Shown here: positions 1 through 8,824 of the stretch, one piece after another
How the letters are laid out: the number at the start of each line of letters is the position of its first letter
Position numbering within the stretch: position 1 is the first letter of the stretch
Made by a program: the position numbers and the translations under genes
Notes under the pieces: generated by a model
Databases searched by the model: none
What the model was told of the DNA's origin: nothing
What the model saw: only the letters and a program-made list of their open reading frames with translations
DNA from: Caldimicrobium sp964595655
GTDB lineage: Bacteria; Desulfobacterota; Thermodesulfobacteria; Thermodesulfobacteriales; Thermodesulfobacteriaceae
Length of the DNA: 34,637 nucleotides
NCBI GenBank assembly: GCA_964595655.1
Contig: CAZQQV010000010.1
Coordinates: forward strand, 1-34,637
Direction of reading: 5' to 3'

Positions 1-89
1 TTCCAAAACCCTATACTATTGAAACCCTTCAGGAGACTCTTTTAAAGGTTTTATCTAAAAGCCACCGCCAATTTGGAAATTCAGGTTAG
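1..89 (+). CDS. C-terminal tail of a response-regulator receiver protein (partial)
   Basis: The plus strand from base 3 is open and reads PKPYTIETLQETLLKVLSKS, then about eight more residues to a TAG at 87-89. A Lys-Pro followed by a Tyr/Phe and an amphipathic helix is how CheY-like receiver domains end (the conserved Lys-Pro after beta-5, then alpha-5). I therefore infer the end of a response regulator or hybrid histidine kinase whose body lies left of the window. The last 35 bases overlap the 3' end of bamA on the other strand. The piece is short, so the family call rests on one motif. It could also be a chance open frame over the bamA tail, but the part before base 55 lies outside bamA and still reads as protein. 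Confidence 0.5.
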   Translation, partial: PKPYTIETLQETLLKVLSKSHRQFGNSG

Positions 90-2700
90 AGCTATCTTCT
101 TTAGGCTTTTTATCAATATTATATCCCCACTCAATTCTTAAAGGCCCAAGAGGTGAAAACCAGCGAATTCCAACTCCTATGCTCTTTCTTATCTCCGAGG
201 AGCTAAATTTGTATTTTTGGCTCCAAACAGATCCCATATCATAAAAAACAACACCATTTAAGTTGATATTCTTTAAAAGGGGAAAGATAGTTTCTCCCTG
301 GAAATAGAACATTCTTGTTCCACCAATTCTTTCCCCCGTTGTAGGATCAACGGGAGATATATCTCCAAATTTATAGCCCCTTACGGAATTAATTCCTCCG
401 AGGAAAAACCTCTCATAAACAGGAACCCTTTTCCCAGACCCCTCTGTTATATAGCCATAACCAAAAACAAGGTGTCCTGTGAGTTTTCCTAAGGGAAAAT
501 AAACCTGATGCTCTCCAGTGAATTTACTAAAATTGCTGTCTCCTCCAAGAAAGCCTCCTGCATAGGAAAGCCCAAGTTCGTGATACCAACCCTTAGTTGG
601 CAGGAAAAATTTATTTCTTGAGTCATAAAGGGCCCCAAACTCAAGGGCACTGGTTACATGAATATTTTTTGATTCCTGAATTATTATAGAAGAATTGTTC
701 ATTATATCTTTAAGATTGGTATCATCATAACGATAACCCAGATAGGCTGAAAACTCTGGAGTAAAAACATACCCAATTTTTACAGACCCACCTTTGCTAT
801 CTCTTGTAAAATCCTCATATTTGGTCTCGTAATTGTAAAGGGACCATCCCAAGGAATAGCGAGTATCCCTGAAGTAGGGATCAAAGAAATTAATAGAATA
901 ACGACTTGAGCGGGTGCCCAATTTAGCAGACACACTAACCCTTTGGCCTTTCCCAAGCCAGTTTCTCTGGGTTACCTCAGTAATAAACACAAAGCCTTCA
1001 CTTGAGCTATAGGCTCCTCCTATGCTAAAAGTCCCTGTTAGGGCTTCCTTTACCTTAACTTTAAGGTTTAAATCCTCTTCTTTAACTCCCTTTTCTTTTT
1101 CTATCTTTACATCCTCAAAAAATCCAAGCCTTCTTAAGCGCTCCTCGCTTTTTTCAAGTCTCTTTCCTGAATAGGGCCAGCCTTCAGCAAGTAAAATTTC
1201 CCTTCTAATCACCTTGTCTCTTGTTTTAGTATTACCCTCAATTTCTATGCGGTTAACATAAACCATCGGGCCTTTATCCACTTTAAAAGTAACCTTTAAG
1301 GCATTTTCACCAGGGATCTTTTCAAAATTGGTATCCACCTTGGCATAGGCATAACCAAAATCTGAAAAAAGATGAGTAACAATAACTTCATCTTCTTTAA
1401 GCTCTCCAAGACTGAAAATCTTTCCTGGTTTGATATTTAACCTTTTATAGATTTCTTCCTCTGGAAAGAGGTCCTGAATAATTTTTACTTCTTTGACTTT
1501 ATACTGAGGCCCCTCTTCAATGGGGATTTTAATGATAACGCCATCATCTTCTTCTATGATCTGGGGCTCTCCAATTTTAATCTCAATATATCCCTTATTT
1601 TTATAGGCAGTTTCTATCTTTCCAAGATCCCTATAAAGATAGGCTAAATTATAAACTCCAGGCTCAGCCTGAGGCTCGGGACTTATCACTGCGGTAAGGT
1701 ATCTCACATATTTTTTTATAGGGGAAAATAAAGTTTTTTCCGATACCGAAAGATAACCCTTCAAATCCTTTTCGCTGAAAGCCTTATTACCAACAAATTC
1801 AATTCTTTTGATATATTTTTTCTTGCCTTCTTTAACATCAAAAACAAGCTCTATCTGAGTTGGATTTACCTTTTTCGTTTCAACATTTATTTCTGTGCCA
1901 TGAAATCCAAGTTGCTCATAATAGGCCTTTATGTTCTCCAAGGCTTTGTTTAACTTTTCTGGTGTTGGAATATCTCCTACTTTGATTTCAATTATTTTGG
2001 CAAGATCCTCCTTTTTTGCCTCTTTAATTCCCTTGAAGGTTATTGCCTTAATAGAAGGCCTCTCAACCACCTTGAAAGTTATAATAGCTCCTTTTTCGCC
2101 TTCATCGAGTTCAACCTCAACCTCCTCAAAATATCCAAGTTTAAAGAGATTTTTTAAATCCTCATTAAGAACTTCAAAGTTTAAAATTTCTCCTGCTTTG
2201 CTCTTAAGTTTTGGTAAAAGCACATCCTCTCCAATTCTTTTGTTCCCTGAAAATTTTATACCTTCAATAATAATTTTTTCCTCAAGAATTCTCTTTATTT
2301 CCTTTAGAGTCTCCTCATAGAGAGCTTCCAAATTTTCTACCTTTCCTGTCACAAAAAAGTAAAGGGGATTCCTTTTTCCTGCTCGATAGATCTTCCAATC
2401 AAGACTCACAGCGTCTTTTATCAGAGTCAACTTTACCTCGCCTATTCCAATATACTCTCCAGCCCTAAGAAAAGCTAAAGCGTCCCTTTCAGGAAAGGTT
2501 TTAATTTCAAGGTCATAATTAGCTTCGGAAAACTTCTTTTTTAATCCCTCAAGATATTTCTTGAGAACTTCCTCTTTTAAAGGCTCACCAAAACCCCTTT
2601 GATTATATAAAAGAATTTTCTCTTTGGCATAAAGAGGAAAAACAAAAAGAAAGCCTAAAATAATGAAAAGAAAAACTTTGAAACTTCCTTTAAGGCTCAC
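55..2700 (-). CDS. bamA: Outer membrane protein assembly factor BamA (Omp85)
   Basis: Omp85-family protein of about 881 residues that folds and inserts beta-barrel proteins into the outer membrane. A hydrophobic signal peptide ends near LYA|KEK. An extra N-terminal stretch of about 115 residues is followed by POTRA-like repeats (starts such as IEGIKFSGNKR, IKAITFKGIK, IKRIEFVGNK, VNRIEIEGNTKT). A C-terminal 16-strand barrel carries the lid motif SVRGYKFGD and ends in an aromatic Phe (FQIGGGF). Start: GTG at 2700 has AGGG 8 bases upstream and leaves a compact signal peptide. A TTG at 2715, which would overlap the lolD stop, has no visible ribosome site. It is the last gene of the lysS-lolC-lolD-bamA block, so lipoprotein export and barrel assembly are probably co-expressed. 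The family is certain; the start is less so. Confidence 0.96.
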   Translation of the reverse strand: MSLKGSFKVFLFIILGFLFVFPLYAKEKILLYNQRGFGEPLKEEVLKKYLEGLKKKFSEANYDLEIKTFPERDALAFLRAGEYIGIGEVKLTLIKDAVSLDWKIYRAGKRNPLYFFVTGKVENLEALYEETLKEIKRILEEKIIIEGIKFSGNKRIGEDVLLPKLKSKAGEILNFEVLNEDLKNLFKLGYFEEVEVELDEGEKGAIITFKVVERPSIKAITFKGIKEAKKEDLAKIIEIKVGDIPTPEKLNKALENIKAYYEQLGFHGTEINVETKKVNPTQIELVFDVKEGKKKYIKRIEFVGNKAFSEKDLKGYLSVSEKTLFSPIKKYVRYLTAVISPEPQAEPGVYNLAYLYRDLGKIETAYKNKGYIEIKIGEPQIIEEDDGVIIKIPIEEGPQYKVKEVKIIQDLFPEEEIYKRLNIKPGKIFSLGELKEDEVIVTHLFSDFGYAYAKVDTNFEKIPGENALKVTFKVDKGPMVYVNRIEIEGNTKTRDKVIRREILLAEGWPYSGKRLEKSEERLRRLGFFEDVKIEKEKGVKEEDLNLKVKVKEALTGTFSIGGAYSSSEGFVFITEVTQRNWLGKGQRVSVSAKLGTRSSRYSINFFDPYFRDTRYSLGWSLYNYETKYEDFTRDSKGGSVKIGYVFTPEFSAYLGYRYDDTNLKDIMNNSSIIIQESKNIHVTSALEFGALYDSRNKFFLPTKGWYHELGLSYAGGFLGGDSNFSKFTGEHQVYFPLGKLTGHLVFGYGYITEGSGKRVPVYERFFLGGINSVRGYKFGDISPVDPTTGERIGGTRMFYFQGETIFPLLKNINLNGVVFYDMGSVWSQKYKFSSSEIRKSIGVGIRWFSPLGPLRIEWGYNIDKKPKEDSSNLNFQIGGGF

Positions 2701-2711
2701 TAAAATGTCCC

Positions 2712-3392
2712 TCAAGGTTTTTTATATTCTACAAGAAAACCCTCTTTAAGTAAATATATTCTGTCCATTTTTTTTGCAATCTCCATATTGTGAGTAACCA
2801 TAAGCAGAGTTGTGTTGAATTCCTTGTTTAATTCGAGAAAAAGTTGAAGGACCTCCTTTGCACTTTCAGGATCAAGATTTCCTGTAGGTTCATCAGCAAG
2901 CAAAAGCTCAGGCTTTAGAAAAAGGGCCCTTCCTATGGCAAGCTTTTGCCTCTCTCCACCAGAAAGAGTGTAAACCCTGGCATCCTTTTTATGTGATAAT
3001 CTTAAGCGCACCAAAAGCTCCTCTCCAATCTTTTCAATATCCCCAAAAGGTAAACCATCAATAAGCCCTGGAATAATAAGATTTTCAAAAACATTTAATT
3101 CTGGAAGAAGATGATAAAATTGAAAGACAAATCCAATTTTTCTTCTCCTAAGTAAAGAAAGCTCCTCCTCCTTTTCATAATCTATCTTTTTGCCATTAAT
3201 GAAAAGCTCTCCTGAGGTTGGTTTATCAAGGGTTCCTATGATATTTAAAAGGGTGGTTTTACCAGAACCTGATGGGCCAACAATAGCTATTTTTTCACCC
3301 TTTTCTACCCATAAATCTATTTCCTTTAAAACCTCAATAACCCTTTCCCCGTTATAAAAAACTTTTTTTATCCCCTTTAATTCCAAAAACAT
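2712..3392 (-). CDS. lolD: Lipoprotein-releasing system ATPase LolD
   Basis: ABC ATPase of 226 residues. Visible motifs are Walker A GPSGSGKTT, signature LSGGERQKLAIGRAL, Walker B LLADEPTGNLD and the switch His in VTHNMEIAKK. It belongs to the LolD/MacB/FtsE group, which powers permeases of the FtsX fold. Its neighbour one base upstream is a LolC/E-type permease and the next gene is bamA, so the likely job is extracting lipoproteins from the inner membrane for passage to LolA. AAGGA upstream of the ATG lies inside the lolC end. A second ATPase of this group sits at 16967-17638 with a different partner set, so assignment as LolD relies on context. Confidence 0.9.
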   Translation of the reverse strand: MFLELKGIKKVFYNGERVIEVLKEIDLWVEKGEKIAIVGPSGSGKTTLLNIIGTLDKPTSGELFINGKKIDYEKEEELSLLRRRKIGFVFQFYHLLPELNVFENLIIPGLIDGLPFGDIEKIGEELLVRLRLSHKKDARVYTLSGGERQKLAIGRALFLKPELLLADEPTGNLDPESAKEVLQLFLELNKEFNTTLLMVTHNMEIAKKMDRIYLLKEGFLVEYKKP

Positions 3393-3393
3393 T

Positions 3394-4614
3394 TTATTCT
3401 TTCCTTAAAATCTCTGCCGGATTCATAGATGAGGCCTTTTTTGCAGGATAAAGGGAAGAAATAAGACTTATCAACAATGTAACAAATCCAATAAGAAAAA
3501 GATCAAACATTTTCAGACTTAAAGGCAAATACTCAACGGGATAGACCTCTCCAGGAAGCTTCACAACGGGATATTTGGAAAGAAAAAGGCCTGTTACAAT
3601 CCCCAAAAATAAACCTAAAATTACCCCAAAAATAGATAGAAAGAATCCGGCAAAGAAGAAGATTCTCATAATATTTTTTGAAGTTGCCCCAAGGGATCTT
3701 AAAATGGCAATATCAAGCCTTTTTTCAGAAACGAGCATGACCATGGCAGAAAGAATGGTAAAAAGAGAGACTGTAACCATGAGACTCAATACCACAAATA
3801 AACCCAGTTTTTCCATTTTTAAGGCTGAAAAGAGATTTTTGTTCCATTCCTGCCAGTCAAGCACAAAATAAGATAGCCCAAGATTCCTCAAAAGTTTTTG
3901 CTTGTATTCATTGGATTTGAAAGGATCCCTAAGCTTTATCTCCAAAGAAAAATTTTGAGGGTTTTTCAAGTTAGAGAAAACTTCAAAGGGAGTAAAAACA
4001 AGATTCAGGTCATAGTCATAAAGCCCTGTCTCAAAAAAACCAACCACTTTGAGAGTGGAAATTTTAGGAAAAAATCCAAAGGGAGTATAAACTCCTTCCA
4101 GAGTCAAGTAGGATAAAGTTTCGCCTTGGGCAATTCCAAGCTTTTCTCTAAGCCTTGCTCCTATCACAACAGGAAGGGCCCTTTCATCAGAAACCTCCCT
4201 TTGAACCTTAAAATATTTGAACCCCCTTTCTTTAGAGTATTCCTTTAAATCAACTGCCTTAAGAATAATACCCACAGGGTTTCCTGCCTTTATGATAAGC
4301 CCCTGCTCCACAGAAACTAATTGAATCCCCATAATCTCCCTTTTGGGAATCACCCTTTCAATGATTTTAAGAATTTCTTTTCCCTCCTTGGGATTGTGAA
4401 AACTTAAACTTATGTGGGGATTTAAACTCAATATTTTGTCAGTGATGATTTCTTTGAATCCTGTGATAACCCCATTTACAATGGTTAAAGAAGCTACACT
4501 AAGAATAACCCCTATTAGAGCAAGGATAGTGATAATCCCTGTAAATCTCTCTCTTTTAGGCGCAAGAAGATACTTAAAGGCTAACCAGATCTCCCAGGAA
4601 ATCTTTAACTTCAC
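3394..4614 (-). CDS. lolC: Lipoprotein-releasing system permease LolC/LolE family
   Basis: Inner-membrane permease of 406 residues with one N-terminal membrane segment (about residues 25-50, ending in the typical VNGVITGF), a large periplasmic domain of about 220 residues, and three C-terminal membrane segments of the FtsX domain ending YPAKKASSMNPAEILRKE. That layout and the N-terminal IWLAFKYL match LolC/LolE, which with LolD move outer-membrane lipoproteins out of the inner membrane. Only one permease is present, so it may act as a homodimer (LolF-like) rather than a LolC-LolE pair; this is inference. The GTG start overlaps the lysS TGA by four bases (GTGA), implying translational coupling. 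Confidence 0.92.
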   Translation of the reverse strand: MKLKISWEIWLAFKYLLAPKRERFTGIITILALIGVILSVASLTIVNGVITGFKEIITDKILSLNPHISLSFHNPKEGKEILKIIERVIPKREIMGIQLVSVEQGLIIKAGNPVGIILKAVDLKEYSKERGFKYFKVQREVSDERALPVVIGARLREKLGIAQGETLSYLTLEGVYTPFGFFPKISTLKVVGFFETGLYDYDLNLVFTPFEVFSNLKNPQNFSLEIKLRDPFKSNEYKQKLLRNLGLSYFVLDWQEWNKNLFSALKMEKLGLFVVLSLMVTVSLFTILSAMVMLVSEKRLDIAILRSLGATSKNIMRIFFFAGFFLSIFGVILGLFLGIVTGLFLSKYPVVKLPGEVYPVEYLPLSLKMFDLFLIGFVTLLISLISSLYPAKKASSMNPAEILRKE

Positions 4615-6104
4615 AGATCTTCTCTATGTCTCAGATGGGGAAAGAGTATTACCTCTCTTATAGAAGGAGAATCTGTGAAAATCATAACCACCCTATCAAT
4701 ACCTATTCCCTCTCCAGCGCAAGGGGGCATGCCGTATTCAAGGGCCCTAATAAAATCATAATCAATTTCTGGGGGAATTTCTTCATCTACCTCTCTCAAC
4801 TTAATCTGTTCTTCAAATCTTTTCAATTGGTCTTGAGGATCGTTTAACTCCGAAAAGGCATTGGCAACCTCTTTTCCTGCGATGTAAAGCTCGAAACGCT
4901 CAGCAACCTCTGGGTTTTTATCGCTTCTTCTTGCAAGAGGCGAAACCTCAATGGGATATTCAATTACAAAAGTGGGCTGAATCAATTTGGGTTCCACAAG
5001 TTCCTCAAAAAGTTTTGTCCACCACTTTCCAATCCTTGGATCCTTCACATTTAGCTCTATCCCTTTTTCTTTTGCGAAATTCAAAAGGGCATTTCTATCT
5101 CTCAAGATTTCTCTTGGGACACCTCCAAGCTCAACCAGGGCTTCAAGAAAATTAACCCTTTTAAAGGGAGGAGTGAAATCTATTATTTGTCCCTGGTATT
5201 CTATTTTGGGGGATCCTTTAATATCAACAGAAAGCCCATAAAAGAGCTCTTCTGTTCTTTTCATAAGGTCCTCATAGGTGGCATAGGCCTCATAAAACTC
5301 AAGCATGGTAAACTCTGGATTATGCCGGCTTGAAACTCCCTCATTACGAAAGTTTCTGTTCAATTCAAAGACCTTCTCAAAGCCTCCTACAATAAGTCTC
5401 TTAAGATATAGCTCTGGAGCAATTCTCAGATAAAGATTCATATCAAGGGCATTGTGATAGGTCACAAAGGGCTTTGCGGCAGCTCCTCCTACAATGGGAT
5501 GCATCATAGGTGTTTCCACCTCAAGAAACCCTTCAGAAATAAGATAGTCCCTTATGTATTGAATAATGCGAGTTCTTGTCCTAAAAATTTCTCTCGTTCT
5601 CTCATTCATTATAAGATCTAAATATCGCATGCGGTATCGCAATTCCACATCCTTTAAACCGTGAAACTTTTCAGGAAGAGGCCTTAAAGATTTGGTAAGA
5701 AGCTTAAAATCCTTAACAAGAATGGTTACTTCACCCGTTTTTGTTTTTATAACCCGCCCCCTTGCCCCAATAATATCCCCAATATCAATCATCTTTTTAA
5801 AGAACTCAAATTTTTCTGATTCTAATTCATTTTTGGCAAGAAGAATCTGAATTTTTCCTGTTTCATCAAGAAGATGAGAAAATATGAGCTTTCCCATCTC
5901 TCTTTTGGACATCACTCTTCCAGCTATTACAAATTCAATATTTCTCTTTTCAAGCTCCTCTTGAGAGACTTCAGCAAATCTTTCCTTTATAAATTTGGCC
6001 TTGTCTTTGGGTTTAAAATCATTGGGATAAGGATTAATACCTTGCGAAATAAGTTTTTCAAGCTTTTCATAACGAACCTTTATCACCTGAGATTCCTCTT
6101 TCAT
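4611..6104 (-). CDS. lysS: Lysine--tRNA ligase, class II
   Basis: Lysyl-tRNA synthetase of 497 residues that charges tRNA-Lys in the cytoplasm. An N-terminal OB-fold anticodon-binding domain (about residues 55-150, IEFVIAGRVMSKREMGKL) precedes the class II catalytic core. Motif 1 is near FLEVETPMMHPIVGGAAAKP, motif 2 is FRNEGVSSRHNPEFTMLEFY, and motif 3 is GEGIGIDRVVMIF. Length is normal for bacterial LysS. GGGGGAG lies just before the ATG. It heads a tight run with lolC, lolD and bamA, an order I recall from deltaproteobacterial-type genomes. Confidence 0.97.
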   Translation of the reverse strand: MKEESQVIKVRYEKLEKLISQGINPYPNDFKPKDKAKFIKERFAEVSQEELEKRNIEFVIAGRVMSKREMGKLIFSHLLDETGKIQILLAKNELESEKFEFFKKMIDIGDIIGARGRVIKTKTGEVTILVKDFKLLTKSLRPLPEKFHGLKDVELRYRMRYLDLIMNERTREIFRTRTRIIQYIRDYLISEGFLEVETPMMHPIVGGAAAKPFVTYHNALDMNLYLRIAPELYLKRLIVGGFEKVFELNRNFRNEGVSSRHNPEFTMLEFYEAYATYEDLMKRTEELFYGLSVDIKGSPKIEYQGQIIDFTPPFKRVNFLEALVELGGVPREILRDRNALLNFAKEKGIELNVKDPRIGKWWTKLFEELVEPKLIQPTFVIEYPIEVSPLARRSDKNPEVAERFELYIAGKEVANAFSELNDPQDQLKRFEEQIKLREVDEEIPPEIDYDFIRALEYGMPPCAGEGIGIDRVVMIFTDSPSIREVILFPHLRHREDL

Positions 6105-6132
6105 CTTCTCCCCCAGAAAAAGGTTTCCTAAA

Positions 6133-6160
6133 ATTTTATTACTAAAAAGGGGTTTTCCAA
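6133..6160 (-). promoter_or_regulatory. Candidate sigma-70 promoter for lysS-lolC-lolD-bamA
   Basis: In the 63-base gap between xer and lysS, the minus strand has TTGGAA (6155-6160), a 16-base spacer and TAAAAT (6133-6138, 5 of 6 to consensus). This would start transcription about 20 bases before the lysS ATG. It is a sequence match only. The gene block could also be read through from the recombinase gene. Confidence 0.4.
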
Positions 6161-6167
6161 GAGCTTT

Positions 6168-7067
6168 TTATTGATCCTTTGAGGATTTAGCTCGGGGATG
6201 AGCCTGCATATAAACCTTTAAGAGATGTTCATATTGTATCTTAGTGTATTTCTCAGTGGTTGCAAGACTTGAATGTCCAAGAAGTTCTTGAATGGATCTC
6301 AAATCCATCCCCGCATTAAGAAGATGGGTCGCAAAGGCATGCCTTAGGGCATGGGGATGGAGCCTAAATAGTTTATACCTTTCTCCCTCTTTCTTTATTA
6401 TCTCAAAAATCCAGCGGGTGCTTAATTTTTTACCTCTTTGATTAATAAAAAGATATTCTGTTTGAAAAGACAAGCTTTTTAAAAGCTCTTCTCTCTTTTC
6501 AAGATATTTTCTTAATACTCTTAGGGCCCTTTTATTAATAGGGACAAGCCTTTCTTTATTACCCTTTCCATAAACTTTTAAAATCCCAATCTCTAAAGAA
6601 ATATCGCTAATTTTCAAATTGGCAACCTCTGAGATCCTCAATCCGCATCCATAAAAGATCTCAAAAATGGCCTTTTTTCTCAGCTCTAAAAAGTTCTCTT
6701 CTGGAAGATTATCAATAAGTGTGTTAATTTCCTCTTCCAAAGGCACATAAGGAAGACTTTGAGGTTTTCTTCCTACATTAAACTTTATATAAGCTTTTGA
6801 AGGAATAATACCTCTTTTTGAAAGAAATCTTAGGAAACTTTTTATGGCACTCATTTTTCTCATAACAGTTAAAGCCTTTAAGCCCCTCTTTTTAAGCTCT
6901 AAAAAGTAGTCTCTTAAGTGATGTTCTTTCAATTCTTCAAGTTTTATCTCAGCCCTTTGAAGGAAGGCTTCAAAATCTCTGAGATCTGAAGAATAAGCCC
7001 TTATAGTTTCTTTAGAATAATTTTTCTCACTTTCAAGATATTGGAGAAATTGAGAAATCCTATCCAT
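6168..7067 (-). CDS. xerC: Tyrosine recombinase, XerC/XerD family
   Basis: Site-specific tyrosine recombinase of about 299 residues. It has an N-terminal SAM-like core-binding domain (FLQYLESEKNYSKETIRAY) and a catalytic domain with the full set: Arg in GCGLRISEV, Lys in YGKGNKERLVP, His-x-x-Arg in LHPHALRHAFATHLL, the second His in LLGHSSLATT and the nucleophile Tyr in TEKYTKI. Size and the absence of extra domains fit Xer proteins that resolve chromosome dimers at dif, not a phage integrase. The likely start is the ATG at 7067 (MDRISQFLQ), six bases after AGAGGA. A longer in-frame start at 7103 would lie deeper in the kinase gene. The start overlaps the kinase end by 8 bases. XerC versus XerD cannot be decided here. 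Confidence 0.9.
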   Translation of the reverse strand: MDRISQFLQYLESEKNYSKETIRAYSSDLRDFEAFLQRAEIKLEELKEHHLRDYFLELKKRGLKALTVMRKMSAIKSFLRFLSKRGIIPSKAYIKFNVGRKPQSLPYVPLEEEINTLIDNLPEENFLELRKKAIFEIFYGCGLRISEVANLKISDISLEIGILKVYGKGNKERLVPINKRALRVLRKYLEKREELLKSLSFQTEYLFINQRGKKLSTRWIFEIIKKEGERYKLFRLHPHALRHAFATHLLNAGMDLRSIQELLGHSSLATTEKYTKIQYEHLLKVYMQAHPRAKSSKDQ

Positions 7068-8784
7068 TAAGATTCCTCTTGATTTTTTCAAAGAGTTCCT
7101 CAATTTTAAAGGGCTTAATTAGAATTTTATCTTCAGGGACATCAGAAAGCGCAAATATATCTCCTGTAATGTAAAGAATTTTCAAGGCTGGATCTCTATT
7201 TTTAAGGGCTTCTACTAACTCTCTGCCAGAGATATCAGGAAGGTTTAAATCCACTATAATTAAATCTGGCCTTTCAAGGCTTCCCCATTTCTCCAAAAGG
7301 GCCTCTCCAGCCTCAAAGGTGTACACCTTTGATTCTTGTTCTTCCAAAAGAGTTTTTAGGGCTTCGCGTATCTCCTCTTCGTCTTCCACTATGAAAATCA
7401 CTTTATCTTTTAAGGATATTTCTTTGGCAGGTGAAAGAGGCCTCTCTTCACATAAAGGAACATATATGGAAAAGGTTGTTCCCTCTCCTAGTTTACTTTC
7501 TACCTCTATAAAACCTTCTAAACTTTTTACATGATGATTGACAAGAAAAAGCCCTAACCCGCTTCCCTTTTCTTTTGTGGTAAAAAAGGGATCAAAAATT
7601 TTGGGAAGTATATCCTCAGGGATTCCACAACCAGTATCCCTAATAGAAAGCTTAATATATTTCTTCTTCCTTGGGACATCTTCAAAGGTACTAAAAGAAA
7701 TAAAAATATCTCCCTTTCCTTCCATGGCATCCTTAGCATTGGTTAAAAGATTCAAAAGAATGTATCTCCAAAAGGCTGAATCCCCATAAGTATAAAGACT
7801 TTTATAAAATCCAAAATCATCCAAATATAGACGAATATTTTCACCAAGAATCAATTGAAAAACCTCAATATTTTCTTTAAAAAATTTAATTAAATCAATT
7901 TTTCTTTGTCTTAATTCTTTAACTTCTTTAGTATAATCAATGAGAATACGATTTATATCTATCCAGGAATAAATATTTTTCTCTATGGCAGAAATGAGTT
8001 CTTCCATTTTGCTTATGGGGGCAAGTTTTAATTGATTTAGATAGCTTTGAATGCTTTGAAGAACATTATTAAAATCATGAACAAGGCCTCTTAAAAACTC
8101 GGAAAAACTTTGAGTTTTATGAAGACTTTCAATTTTTTTTGACAATTCAAGATATTCAGTGATATCTGAGGCAACAGCAACGATTACAGGCTCACCTTCC
8201 CAATCGGAAGTTAAAAAGCAATCCCACAGAAAATTTTTTATTTTGCCCTCCGCTGTTTCAAGGGCGAAAATAACACTGTATTCCTTTATGCCATCCATAA
8301 CCCTTTTACAATGAAGTTCTGCCTTTGCTCTATCAAACTCCCAAATAAAGTCCTTAACTAACGATTTGCCAAGCAAATCCTCCCTTTTATAACCAAGAAG
8401 AGTCTCAGCGGTTTTATTTACATAGTAAATTTTTCCTTCCTTAATGAAAAAAACTATTACAGGAAGTTCCTCAATTAATTCAAAAAGAAAGCCTGAAAAA
8501 GGCTTATCTTTTCGCAGTTCCTGAAGCTCTATTAAAATATAATCCCCATCTAAAGGTTTACACTTTCCAGAGAAAACCTGCGGAAAGGGTTTTTCAAGAG
8601 TTAAAATGAGATTTTTTTCCTCATGAGGATCCAGTTTAAAACAAATCCCTTGACGGTTTATTTCCTCAATAAGATGCTTTCCTTTTTTATTTACATAGAT
8701 TAAATCTCGAGTTGAAGCTTCTAAAATTAAAATGGGATTTTCAACGAGATCAAGGGCTTTTAATAGTATGGCTATTCTATCCAC
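7060..8784 (-). CDS. PAS-domain hybrid histidine kinase with C-terminal receiver
   Basis: Signalling protein of 574 residues without membrane segments, so probably cytoplasmic. Order: a PAS-like region (about 10-90), a second PAS (about 105-212, ending in the PAC-like VAVASDITEYLEL), a phospho-acceptor helix with His236 in LVHDFNNVLQSI, a HATPase_c domain with N box NLLTNAKDAM, G1 DTGCGIPED, F box IFDPFFTTK and G2 GSGLGLFLV, and a receiver domain from about residue 462 with acidic residues in VEDEEE, phospho-Asp512 in LIIVDLNLP and Lys557 in LIKPF. No DNA-binding output domain is present, so the next partner is unknown. The GTG start follows a run of Gs. It lies 40 bases after the MFS gene and overlaps xer. 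Confidence 0.93.
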   Translation of the reverse strand: MDRIAILLKALDLVENPILILEASTRDLIYVNKKGKHLIEEINRQGICFKLDPHEEKNLILTLEKPFPQVFSGKCKPLDGDYILIELQELRKDKPFSGFLFELIEELPVIVFFIKEGKIYYVNKTAETLLGYKREDLLGKSLVKDFIWEFDRAKAELHCKRVMDGIKEYSVIFALETAEGKIKNFLWDCFLTSDWEGEPVIVAVASDITEYLELSKKIESLHKTQSFSEFLRGLVHDFNNVLQSIQSYLNQLKLAPISKMEELISAIEKNIYSWIDINRILIDYTKEVKELRQRKIDLIKFFKENIEVFQLILGENIRLYLDDFGFYKSLYTYGDSAFWRYILLNLLTNAKDAMEGKGDIFISFSTFEDVPRKKKYIKLSIRDTGCGIPEDILPKIFDPFFTTKEKGSGLGLFLVNHHVKSLEGFIEVESKLGEGTTFSIYVPLCEERPLSPAKEISLKDKVIFIVEDEEEIREALKTLLEEQESKVYTFEAGEALLEKWGSLERPDLIIVDLNLPDISGRELVEALKNRDPALKILYITGDIFALSDVPEDKILIKPFKIEELFEKIKRNLNG

Positions 8785-8824
8785 TCAATATATCCCCCTT
8801 TAAGTCTCTTTATTAAAAATCAGA

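Noticed and set aside
1931..2320. Plus-strand open frame of 129 codons opposite bamA
   Set aside because: Ser/Leu/Ile-rich low-complexity translation, wholly antisense to the clear POTRA region; no ribosome site or motif.
6168..7067. Phage or integrative-element integrase with an attachment site
   Set aside because: The recombinase has Xer size and architecture and sits among housekeeping genes. No phage, transfer genes or flanking direct repeats are seen, and it is not next to the tRNA genes.
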